From contig OY821749.1 in assembly GCA_963682055.1 (NCBI GenBank), positions 8,234,336-8,298,335 of the forward strand: 64,000 nt of DNA, in the 5' to 3' direction. The notes under the pieces are model-generated. The model worked only from the letters and a program-made list of their open reading frames with translations, had not been told where the DNA came from and did no database searches. Positions 33,941 through 44,817 of the stretch are shown here, piece by piece; positions within the stretch are counted from its first letter, which is position 1, and each line of letters begins with the position of its first letter. Made by a program: the position numbers and the translations under genes. This stretch comes from Primula veris (Eukaryota; Streptophyta; Magnoliopsida; Ericales; Primulaceae).

Positions 33941-36840
33941 TTGAGATTGAAATAATTCATATATCAAATTTTCAAATGAAAATTTTGAAGCACAATTATA
34001 TACTCACATGCATGAATTATTATTTTTTCAAATTTATTATTTTGGAAATCTAATTACGAAAATTATGCATTCCAAGAAGCACATAAAGTAAAATAGAACG
34101 GATCGGATGGAGTATTATAGAATAAATGAGTGTCCCTAGTGAAGACGCAAACCCCATTTTCCATGTAAAAAAGGATCGAGTAGCTGGAGATATATATTAT
34201 ATGTATGTATGTGTGTGGTGGGAATAATCTTGAGAGACTTAATCAACTGTTTATGTATTTTTTATATTTTATTTTTGTCAGTTAAATTAATTATTTATAT
34301 AATTAATATTTTATGGCAGGAAAATAACCATCCATCTGCGTGACAACAATTATTGATCATGATGCTATTGCATAAGTTACATATTACTATTTTTATTTAC
34401 TTTTTGTTTTTAACTTTAATGCTACGTTATATGTATTAAATATTAAACAAGAATTGAGAATCCGGATTTTGTATGATTATGTATGGTTTTATGTACTAAT
34501 CAATGATTCTCGCTTAGTTATTTTGAATAGTTGCGTTTTTTGGTTTAAATAAATGGTTGAAACCTTTTCAAGTGACACCTGTCTGATTATTATAAATTAA
34601 GTTATTCGTCAAAAAGATTACTCACTTTTACTTTTCTCGAGTTCGATTTACCCTAAGAGAAATTCTAGAATTCTACTCGGATTCTCGAGTTCATAGACTT
34701 GGTTGTATCCTGTAAACGATTTACTAGTAACCCGATTATAAATGTTGTACAATGTGGATAAATATCGTTTTAAAGAACCGATCTTCGTGTCTCTAATTAA
34801 GCCATACTGTTTTTATAGTTTTCCTTCTGTCTCACTAAAATTAACTCTTCCGTTATTAGAATCTATCAACATCAAATGCTTTATTTTAAGTTCCAATTTT
34901 TGAAATAAGTGCATTTCTAATATTTCTGCTGCTACCTTCCGGCACATATTTGACACTAAGGTTATTCATTCTATCACTGCTATTTTTATTTTTATTGTGA
35001 ATATTTTTTGTGTCTATATTATATTCTCTTTTCTATTTTACACTTTTTTTTGCATTAGGTGTCGGGTTGTACTTGGATTTCTAGACTTAAATCTTTTCTA
35101 TTGGGTTGTCCAACCCTTGAAAGAGTCTCATATTGCGTAAGTTCACATGAATGTGTAGGTAAATAAGGGATTAAGAAAAAACTTGAAATAATCCTCTTTG
35201 TTTGCTATTATACCTTACACGACCTATTTCCTTTTTAATTAAACTGCAATTGCCATGCATACTTAAAGGTAATCTTAGTTGGTGGAAGTTATAGGGAACA
35301 AACAAATGATAAAATTAGAATTTTAGCAATTTTAGTGTGGATTATGTTTCAGTTAATTTATTTACGTAATAAAGCCTTACGAATGGAGTAAAAAAAATGG
35401 CAAACATTTTAGAGAAACAAATAACAATTTTATGGGAGTTTACTATTTTTTTCTTACAAGAGTTTTTATCTTAGAATTCCAAACCGATTGATTTATCATG
35501 CTTACATTAGAGCATTTTAAGAGGCTCTATATATGTACAAACTTATACAATATTGGTTAATTTTGATACACATCATCACAGCTTTATCTATAAAGTTAAA
35601 TATTTTCCAATTACTCTCTAAATGTATACAGAAATTGGAGAGAAATATATTCGAAAATAGATCGGACCCCATCTCAATTATTTCGTTTTTACATACATAT
35701 TTTGATTTTGCTCTCTCTCTTTAAGATGACTTTCACCATTGGCGATTTCTATTCAATTTATGATCTTACGATTACTCTCTCAAACTCTATTTCGTCAATA
35801 AAAGTTTCTTGCACTTTTTCATTTTCTGTCATCATCATTATTAAAAGAAGACTAGATATTCTCTCTCTACCTTTTCATTCCCTACTTTCGACTTGCTTAT
35901 GAGCTGTTGTCGGACGTTGTCGTATCATCTTATCTCTCACCCTGTTTGTCTCCGACGAAGGTGAAAGTAGGAAGAACACTAACCAGGTTTTCTTCATTTT
36001 TTATTTTTCCCCCCTCTACCTAACTTTGATTTGGTTTTGATTATTAAAGAATTCCATTAATTAATTTATTGAAGTCCATTACTAGTACACTGACATCAAA
36101 ACTGGACTGTGATTGTAATGGGGGATTTGAATTCGTGGTTCACTGGATGTGATCTATGTATTGTGGGAAAGACAAAGAAAGAATAAATAAATAAAGTTAA
36201 AAAATAGTAATGTACTATTTTACTAAGATATATTTTTCCTTATACAAAACTGATGTGTAATTTTCGGAATTTTACTATACAAGTCTCCAATATAACTCTT
36301 TAACCTTATATTTATACAAGTCTCTTAGTTATTATTTACTATATAATAGAAAGAGATAGTGAAATTGACCGTTTGAATATATTTTATAACATTTATACCT
36401 GATCTTCAAATATCTCCAACGTTGAATTGAACATTTATGCAAGGAGATATTGGTTCTAGAAAGTACCAGAACAACCAGACATGCTGTCAGATATAAGCAA
36501 GTGGGAATATTGCCACGACCATATATGAAAAATTAAAATATCATTGGAATGAAGGACTACATATATGAAAAATAATCAATTCAAAGGAGAGATGAATAAG
36601 GAGATATTCAATCATCAATATGTCAACTCAATTAAAATATTCGCAAAATCAGCTCATCAAGGTTTTTAAGTCCTTTGGAAATTGATTAAGAAAAACTATT
36701 TCGGGGTGTTTCAAAGCTTAAAAATGTTCACCAACATACATAATATATGTATACATTTTCCATTGGCATTGGAAGAGATCATATCGCCAAGATATTATGC
36801 CTAGAAGATGTCAACTCAACATGCCAATTCTGTCCAAAAA
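33941..36840. other. AT-rich intergenic sequence
   Basis: No gene, RNA or transposon end recognised. Short frames here have no domain content. Confidence 0.3.
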
Positions 36841-36844
36841 TAAG

Positions 36845-37310
36845 CAATGAATGTCTGTGTCGGACAATCGTGTACACTTCATTTTACGTGTCGGACATTT
36901 CACCTCCCATGTCCTTGCCGTATTGGCATGTTGACCACTCGGACACTTTCACGGGCACGCATTGAACACTTTCTAAAACGCATTTGAAACTTTAATGGCA
37001 CGAGAAACATAAATTATAGTACTAAAAAGTTTTTAAAGTTTCAAAAATTATAATTTTATCTCAATAATTAACAACAGTTAGATAAATATGTAATTATTAC
37101 TGATATTTTTATGTTCCAATTAAAAAACATTATAATTTTTCATGTTTTTGTAAACAATATATAAATAAATCCATATAAATAATATATTTATTATTATTTA
37201 ATTGTGGTGTACAATCCGTGTCGTGTCCTAAATTTTAGATAAATCCATTTTGTCGTGTCTGTGTCTTGTCGTGTCGGACACACGAATCCGTGTCTGTGCT
37301 ACATAACTTG
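36845..37310. repeat. Degenerate foldback with GTGTCGGACA ends
   Basis: GTCTGTGTCGGACA near the left end and its near-complement around 37270-37300 (CGTGTCGGACACACG...CCGTGTCTGTG) bracket about 300 bp of AT-rich sequence. The words GTGTCGGACA recur several times at both ends. It may be an old MITE. Confidence 0.4.
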
Positions 37311-37488
37311 CTATACAATTAATGATTAAAATTATTTTGGTTTCCAAATAAAACAAAACAAGGTTACATTTCATCACGTCATAACTTATTAAAAGGGTAT
37401 ATTGACCCACTAATAAAGTTATTAACACCATTAAGGGCAGTAACAAAACTCGACAATTTTTAATAGAATGAACACCAGAAAAACACAT

Positions 37489-38107
37489 GGAAAAATACAT
37501 TTACTGTATTGTATTATCTGCTTTTTAACGATTTATGTATCAGACTATCAAAGTTAACAATTGACATACTGAACTATCATAATATTCACACTTCAGGTAT
37601 TGACATTAATTTAGTTAAATGAAATTTAGTTTCACTTTTTATTTTGGTGATATTTTTTATAATTTGTATAAATATAATGATGTATTTTCAAAACATTACA
37701 ATTTACAATGTTTCTATTAAAACACATACATATACATACATAATAAGTATGTCAGTTTAAAAAAAAAATTATTTGTCTAGATTTTCTTTGATTTTTTTTT
37801 CTAAAATAAAAAAAAATTATAATTTCTTTTTACACTCTCTTTAAAACGAAAATAAAGTAAGTTTTAGATTTATGATATTCGAGCAAAAATTATTTGAGGC
37901 CACATCATTATTTGAATACTTTCATGAAAAAACGGTAAGAAAATTATTATATTTTCAAAAAAGTATTCATTTTTTATAAATAGAATATATTTGTTAAGTA
38001 TTTATAATTTTTTTTATACACAAACATCATCTAGAATTTACATTATTTGCAATAATATGTATACATGCATTATATTATATATATTTTTCTACATACATTA
38101 ATATAAC

Positions 38108-38141
<34 letters not shown>

Positions 38142-38143
38142 AT

Positions 38144-38222
<79 letters not shown>

Positions 38223-38440
38223 TTTATACTAAAATGAGACATTTCAAAAAATTAAGGGTTAAATTTATACAACTTAAAAAGAATAGGACTAAAATAAAAA
38301 TTGAAACTAACTTACATCCAACTAATTTAATGGTGATACTTGGATTGTGAACATTATGATAGTTCAGTACGTTAATTGTTAATTTTGGTAGTATTATACC
38401 TAAATCGTTAAAAGTAGGTAGTACAGTACACAAAAAGTAT
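37489..38440. mobile_element. Foldback / MITE-like element, copy 2
   Basis: Same family as 819-1602. The ends AAAAATACATTTACTGTATTG and the complement of GTACAGTACACAAAAAGTAT match the copy-1 ends, and the inner words TTAACGATTTA, CTATCATAATATTCAC and AATTTAGTTAAATGAAA are shared. The core is longer because of GT, AC and AT microsatellites (38113-38219). No coding and no clear target duplication. Confidence 0.65.
38113..38219. repeat. (GT)n-(AC)n-(AT)n compound microsatellite
   Basis: A TG run is followed after TATTATA by a CA run, so the two runs are complementary and can fold into a long hairpin. A pure AT run follows. It sits in the core of the foldback element. Confidence 0.9.
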
Positions 38441-39121
38441 GTGTCTGCGCTTTTCCAGAACGGTTTTTCAAATAAAATTAGCATACTCACGATTGCTAAA
38501 TTTTTTATTGCACCATAAAAAGCAGCAGTAATAACTCTTAATATTCAGAGGTGCCACAATTTTCAGAATACAAGTCACGATACATTAACTATTGAAGTAT
38601 TTTGCTTGCAAGCTGTCATGTTAGTAATGTCTAAGGCCTTATCTGACATAAAGTTAAAGTGTAACTGTCACATTTTCTATTCGACTATACCATTTCGGTA
38701 AATAGTTTGATAGGTAGTTAGAGATAGTGACATGGCGTATTATGATTGGTCTAAGATGATATCCAGCTCACCAATACAGTATAAATGATTTGTAATTGTT
38801 TACATTGACGGTTAATGAAAAATAAACACAGATGAGCAATAGCTTCCTTTTCTCTCTCTAGATTTATCAATTTCTCATGGTATCAGAGCGAAAAAGCTTC
38901 TTCTTCGCTGTGACTATGTGATCATCTAGGTATGATTTCTGCTATTATTCGTTGACATTATCAAAGAGAGTGTGTAACATTGTTTTTCCCGTAATTTTCT
39001 CGTTTTCCCCCAATTTTTAGAGTTTTTAGTTCATCGAAATTGGATACTGGTAGTTAAATCTTCTATTTGCTCGTTCACATTGTTCCTTTTGGGTTGAGTA
39101 ATTCGTTTGATTAGCTAAAAA

Positions 39122-40115
39122 ATGGGTTTTACACCACCTTTGGGACATAATTCTCCAATTATGGGAAATAATCCCAATAATGGGAGAAATAATCTATTTG
39201 TTGATATAACTGCTACTCCTTATTATATTGGGACTGGTGATACTTCTGGTTCTGGATTGGTGAATCAGATATTAATTAGAAATAATTTTCATACTTTGAA
39301 AAGAGCTATGGAAATAGCATTAGGAGCTAAGTATAAACTAGGGTTTGTAAATGGGGCTTTACCTTGCCCAAACCCTAGTGATCCTCTTCATCAGTAATGG
39401 ATTAGATGCAACTTAATAGTACATCCTTGGATTCTTAACTCTATGAGTAATGAGATTGGTCAATCCATTTTGTACACTGATACTGCTGCAAAAATGTGGG
39501 CTCTTTTGGAGTCTAGATTTGCTCAAGGAAATGAAGCTAGCGTTTTTGAACTGCAATAGTCTCTATATTCTTTACAACAAGGGAGTTTGACTGTTTCTGA
39601 ATTCTTTATGAAACTGGAAGGTATTTGAAATGACCTGAATATAGCTTGTCTTGTACCTAGATGCACATGTGGGATATTATCTGGCTGCACATGTACATTT
39701 CTAGATAGGTTATATGAAAGAGAGCATATGATATTCAGAATGATATTTTTAATGAGACTCAATGAGAGTTATTTAGGTATAAGAGGTCAAATTATCATGA
39801 TGAAACCGGTGCCAAGTATAAGTGAGGTTTATAATTTGGTTATGACTGAAGAAAAGCAGAGAGGTGTGAGTTCTAGTGGAAAGGGGATACTTGAGAATGT
39901 TGCTATGATGGTGGAGAAAAATGCATCACAACAATTTGCACATGGTGGTTATGGGAATAAATATCAGAAAGATCAAAGGAATATGTTGAAATGTTCATAT
40001 TGTGGAGGGGTTAAACACACAAAGGAGAAATGCTGAAAAATTCATGGTTACCTTCCCAATTGGAAACCAAACGGATCTTATGGTGTTAATAATATATCAA
40101 CTACTCATTTGGCTA
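39122..40115 (+). pseudogene. Copia B gag, with stops
   Basis: Begins MGFTPPLGH... with an N-terminal segment typical of plant Copia Gag (LVNQILIRNNFHTLKRAMEI). Stops interrupt it at 39395-39397, in the ELQ-stop-SLYSLQQG segment near 39557, and again near 39628 and 39735. The zinc-knuckle remnant LKCSYCGGVKHTKEKC at 39986-40035 is followed by TGA. Not functional. Confidence 0.8.
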
Positions 40116-40278
40116 CCACTGATCAACCTATGACTCGGGGTCAATTTCATCAACTTTACACCATTTTTAGCAATCAAATGACAGTTTCTTCAGGTGGGGA
40201 AAACAAGGAGAATTATCAAACTGCAAACTTGGTTGACAAAGGTGCAGAAATGGTACTATCTCTTCCTTTTCTTGTACT

Positions 40279-42289
40279 TTGGCTCTTACTGCTATGAATA
40301 TTGGAGATTTTGGTAATAGGTGGGTTATAGACACAAGTGCTAGTGAGCACATGGTCAACCCCACTAATTATCTTGTTAATATATCTAAAGTTCAAAATTC
40401 CCAAGTTACACTACCTAATGGGAGTAAAACTAATGTTACTCACATGGGAACAATAATGTTCAAAACAGGATTATCACTTTACAATGTCTTATATGTGCCT
40501 AGTTTTGGATTTAATCTAATTTCAGTGAGCAAATTAATAGAACAATCCAGATGTAGTTTGAGTTTTTATGCACATAAATGTGTGATACAAGATCTAAAGA
40601 CTATGAGAATGATTGGGGAAGCTCACCAATCTAAAGGGTTGTATTTTCTGCAATATTTTACTGAGGAAAATGTGTGTGTTTCTTCTGCATTGGTATTTTC
40701 AGCTGTTTTGTGGTATAGGAGATTGGGACATCCTTCCAAGCATAGTATGTCTTTTCTGAATAAAGAATTTTCTTTGAAGAATAAAGTAGATATAAATCCC
40801 TATGATATATGTCATTTTGCTAGACAACACAGGTTGCCTTTTTCAATGAGTAATATTCACTCTGATGGGGTTTTTCATATTGTACATATGGATATATGGG
40901 GTCCTTATTGTAAGATAGCTGTAGGGAACTACTCTTATTTTCTTACAGTGGTTGATGACTTTTCCAGATGTACTTGGGTGTTCTTAATGAGAAATAAAGG
41001 AGAAGTTTCTGATATTGTTCATAATTTCTATGAAATGGTTAATACTCAATATGGAAAGAAAATTAGAATTCTAAGGTTAGATAATGGACCAGAATTCAAC
41101 TTAATTAATTTTTATAAAGAAAAAAGAATGCTACATCAAGCCTCATGTGTAGAAAGAGCACAACAAAATGGTGTTATTGAAAGAAAACACCAAGATTTGT
41201 TGAATAAAGCTAGACCTTTTAGATTTCCAGCTCATTTATCAATTAGTTATTGGGGAGACTATGTGTTGACTGCAGCACATGTGATCAATAGATTAACAAC
41301 TCTTTTGTTACAAGGTAAGTGTATTTATGAAGTTTTGCATAATAAAACACCTGATTATGCTCAGCTGAGAGTGTTGGGGTGCTTATGCTATGCTACAACT
41401 TTGGTTACAGGAAGAAAGAAATTAGATAGTAGAGCAAGAAAATATGTATTCTTGGGGTATTCTTTTGGGTCTAAATGTTATAAGTTGCTAAACTTGGTCA
41501 CCAAAAAAACTTTTGTCTCTAGAGATGTGATTTTCTATGAAGACATTTTCCCTTTTGCTGAATCCACAAAGGGAAATACACTAGTTTTTACTCATTCTCC
41601 TGTGATAGATGAGGATTTCTCAACTTATTCTTATGGTCAACACACGGACAATGATACATCTAGTTCTTCTGATACAGTACATAGTGATGTAGCTGATGAA
41701 AGCTCTATAAATAGTGAGAGGAATACAACAGATGTAGTTGTGCCCTCACATTCTCCAGTTGCACTTAGACACTCTACAAGAATCAGAAGAAGACCTGGTG
41801 TTTTGGAAGACTTTCATTGTCCTACTCTGTTTATTAATGGAAGTGCAAATTATAGTACACTTCTTCCTATTCAAGGTCAACTTTCTTATAAGAATCTCTA
41901 TCCATCATATAAAGTTTTTTTGCCTATCTGTTGATGCAGAAAAGAAACCTGGTACTTTTCTTTTAGCTTCTAAAGATAAAAAGTGGGTGAAAGAAATGCA
42001 AGATGAGATACATGCTCTAGAGTTTAATAAAACCTGAAGTATAGTTGATCTACCCCAAGGAAAAACTCTCATTGGCTGTAAATAAGTTTATAAAGTTAAG
42101 CATAAAGCTGATGGTAGTGTAGAGAGATATAAAGGTAGACTGATAGCTAAAGGATACACTCAATTAAAGGGTATTGAATTTGAGGAAACTTTCAGTCATG
42201 TGGCCAAAATTATGACAGTTATGACTTTATTAGCAATAGCTGCTGTAAAAGGGTGGTGTTTACATCAATTGGATGTTAATAATGCTTTC
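40279..42289 (+). pseudogene. Copia B protease, integrase and truncated RT
   Basis: The frame 40279-41934 starts in the protease, whose D-[ST]-G motif reads DTSA, so the active-site Gly is lost. The integrase zinc finger has lost one His and one Cys (WYRRLGH, YDICHFARQ), while the catalytic acidic residues are still visible (HMDIWGP, RLDNGPEF, NGVIERKHQ). The frame then shifts, and the RT start (WVKEMQDEIHALEFNKT, stop, then [13 protein letters not shown]) runs through further stops to the break at 42289. Confidence 0.85.
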
Positions 42290-42846
42290 TGATAGAACAT
42301 AAAAATTAGACCCGAATATTCTATTCGGGTAACAATCAACCCACACTTCATAGATGGGTATCCAATGCTTAAATGGGTCATCATATGCCTTTCATAAAGA
42401 ATAAAGGTGGATACTACTAAAAGCCCAAGCCCACTTAACCAGGGACCCATATCTGAAAAATCCCCTGAGATGGAGACATTTGTCAACATCCTAAAAGGCA
42501 TAGTTGCCTATAAATAGCCAATTACCCCTCTAAGAAAGGGACCAGAAAAATCAATCCAAAAAATATAGAGAGAAGTAGAGAAAAGAAAGAAATTAGTCAA
42601 AGCTTATCACATCCAGAAACAAACCGAGCAGAGAAAGAACAGAGTACCGAAGAAGAAGGGGAAAGACCAAGATGAGAGATCAAATAGTTAAGTCGAGCAT
42701 GATTGTTAGAATAAAATTGTAATCCGATCAAGGGCAATTGCCGAACAGTAATAAAGATCAAGAAATGTTCACTGTTTATCGTATCTTTTATATATTATAT
42801 CATTGTTGAAAAACCTAACGCATCCGAGAAAGTTATGGTTTTATCA
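42290..42846 (+). repeat. 5' LTR of the Tat element
   Basis: Starts TGATAGAACA directly at the broken Copia B RT and ends TTTTATCA just before the primer-binding site, with short TGAT/ATCA inverted ends. A TATA box (TATAAATA) lies at 42509-42516. The second LTR was not found in the window, so the left border is set by the Copia break and the length is provisional. Confidence 0.8.
42509..42516 (+). promoter_or_regulatory. TATA box of the Tat 5' LTR
   Basis: TATAAATA within the LTR, 333 bp before the primer-binding site, on the gag-pol strand. Confidence 0.6.
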
Positions 42847-42848
42847 AA

Positions 42849-42865
42849 TGGCGCCGTCTCCAGGA
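42849..42865 (+). other. Primer-binding site of the Tat element
   Basis: TGGCGCCGTCTCCAGGA starts three bases after the LTR end. The first nine bases match the plant tRNA-Asp primer-binding consensus (TGGCGCCGTTGCCGGGGA) and later positions diverge. Confidence 0.7.
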
Positions 42866-42925
42866 ATCATCTAGTTCCCAACTAGCTTAGACTTCGAATA
42901 CCAATATTCTACCAGACGAGCGACA

Positions 42926-44811
42926 ATGATGACCAATGTAGAAGAAACCCATCCCGAGATAGTAGAAACCAATAACCAAAACGTGCAAATTAGCTGACAA
43001 GACCTCGACGATCTACTCGCCATCCGTGACAGATACGACGCTATCCAGTCCGGAAACCAACCAATAACCTCCAATCTCCACCAAGAACAACCGACCGAAC
43101 AACCCCAACAGATTGAAGGGATCGTCGAAGAACACCCAACGTCCTCGGACGACGAACAATCCTTGCCCGTATTAAGACGCGCAAGAAGACGCATACCCGG
43201 ATCCCAGGCAGGACCGAGCTCAAGAGTCCCTCGGCCAACAGCCTCGGTCAACTCCGGTGCTCGTTTACAAACAAACGAAGCTCACCGGTTTGGTATGCCT
43301 GAAGATCATGAACTCGAACAGTTGTCCCGATTACCGACTCACCCACCAAGGATGATTACACCACCCACAGTGGAAGTACAACACATTGTTCCGCTAGCTG
43401 ATGAAAGGAACAACGCCCAGCTGCAAGCTCAGCTGGCAACGTATATGACGGCCATGGCAGCAGCCGACATCATTCTGCCGAGTACCCAACCTGCCAATGC
43501 AGACAAAGATCCACATCATGAAGCAGAAGATTCCGCCTATAGGGCCGCCTTGGAAGCGGCGGGCCGGCGACCAGATACAGGAGTGCCCCATCAAGGGGGC
43601 AATGTCCCGATAACGATCCCTCCAACCTTCTTCCTCCCAAACGCTCGTACGGAATATGTCCTCGACAAAAACCCGAAGGACGGTAGATATCCCGAACACA
43701 GGATCGGGGGAGGATACGGCCCACAACCACATCAAGGGGGATACACCCCCCCTACCAAGCCACGGATGAAGCGTTCCAACAGGCTTGGAACGTATGCAAA
43801 GAAACCCCATGTACCGAACAGATCACGCGGTACCGCAATCCTGTGGGGTTCGTCATCCCCGAGTTCAGGCTCTACGGTGGAAGGAGTTGTCCTATCGACC
43901 ATCTGAGGCACTACAAGACAAAGATGGAGCTGTGGAGCGATGACTATGCACTGATGTGCAAGTTCTTCAAAAACAGTTTGGGCCAAGAGGCTTCGTTGTG
44001 GTATCATAACTTGCCACGGGGCTCCATAAGAGACTGGGCAGAGCTGTTATGAGCGTACTCCACCCGATACGCTGCTCATAGGAAAAAGAAGGTCAGCATC
44101 GAAACCCTTTTGAAAATGACGATGATACCAAATGAAAGGCTCAACGACCACTGCATACGTTTCATCGACGTAGCCAACCAGATTCCACAGTACGCCAGTA
44201 ATATAGCCATCCAGAACTTTATCAACTCCATCCCTAATGGCTATTGGGCGAGAAGGAAGTTCATAGGCAAAAACTTCTCAACCACTGATTCCCTGCTAGC
44301 CTACTGTACCCACCCCACCGATAAAAACGACGAACTGTGTTTCCTCAACCGAACCCTACCAAGAAGAGAATCGGTCCGAGAGGCACAGGTGGGTCGCAAA
44401 AGAGTTAGGAATAACCAGGGAGAAACATTCCAACCGACCAGAAAGGACAAAGGTCCCGAGGTCCGTAGCAGGGTAGAGCGACCACGAGAACCCGAGCCCA
44501 AACCGCTCCAGATCGCATACCCAACACCGATCAACGAACATAAACCGCTCCAGCTCACCTACCCAATGCCCCCCAAACCGTTTCAACAAGGTCGGCCCCA
44601 AGAGAGGGAACGCCGAAACACCTACGAACCGGTCGAGCTGCGATACACTTTCAACCTATCTGCTGAAGATATCCTCAAGGATATATACAGGGAAAGTTGG
44701 TATTCCCGACCACAACCGATCACTGCTCCCCCCAATCTGAGAGATTCCAAGCTCTTCTGCGCATATCATGAGGATCACGGCCATCTCACTGAGCATTGCC
44801 GTAACTTGTGA
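42926..44811 (+). pseudogene. Tat gag, mutated
   Basis: Starts at ATG 42926. TGA at 42995-42997 interrupts the frame after 23 codons, and the same frame resumes. A one-base loss in a C7 run near 43750 shifts into the frame of the Gag core (FVIPEFRLYGGRSCPIDH...ALMCKFFKNSLGQEASLWYHNLP, the retrotransposon_gag domain). Further in-frame TGAs are at 44050-44052 and 44809-44811. The C-terminal part is basic and Pro-rich and ends in a cysteine/histidine knuckle (FCAYHEDHGHLTEHC). gag packages the RNA into virus-like particles; this copy cannot make it without repair. Confidence 0.85.
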
Positions 44812-44817
44812 TGGAAA

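Larger units (their letters stand above)
38600..42289 (+). mobile_element. Copia LTR retrotransposon, decayed and interrupted (Copia B)
   Basis: A perfect initiator-Met primer-binding site (TGGTATCAGAGC, 38878-38889) follows a CA that should end the 5' LTR at 38877. I could not fix the LTR's left border. gag, protease, integrase and the start of RT follow in Copia order, with several in-frame stops. The RT breaks off after LDVNNAF at 42289, where the Tat element's LTR begins. The remainder should lie beyond the right edge of the window. Confidence 0.85.

Noticed and set aside
43394..44007. Minus-strand frames opposite Tat gag (138, 86 and 91 codons)
   Set aside because: Shadows of the sense gag frames. 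They lack the separate leader and charged-helix content of the real antisense cassette downstream of pol.
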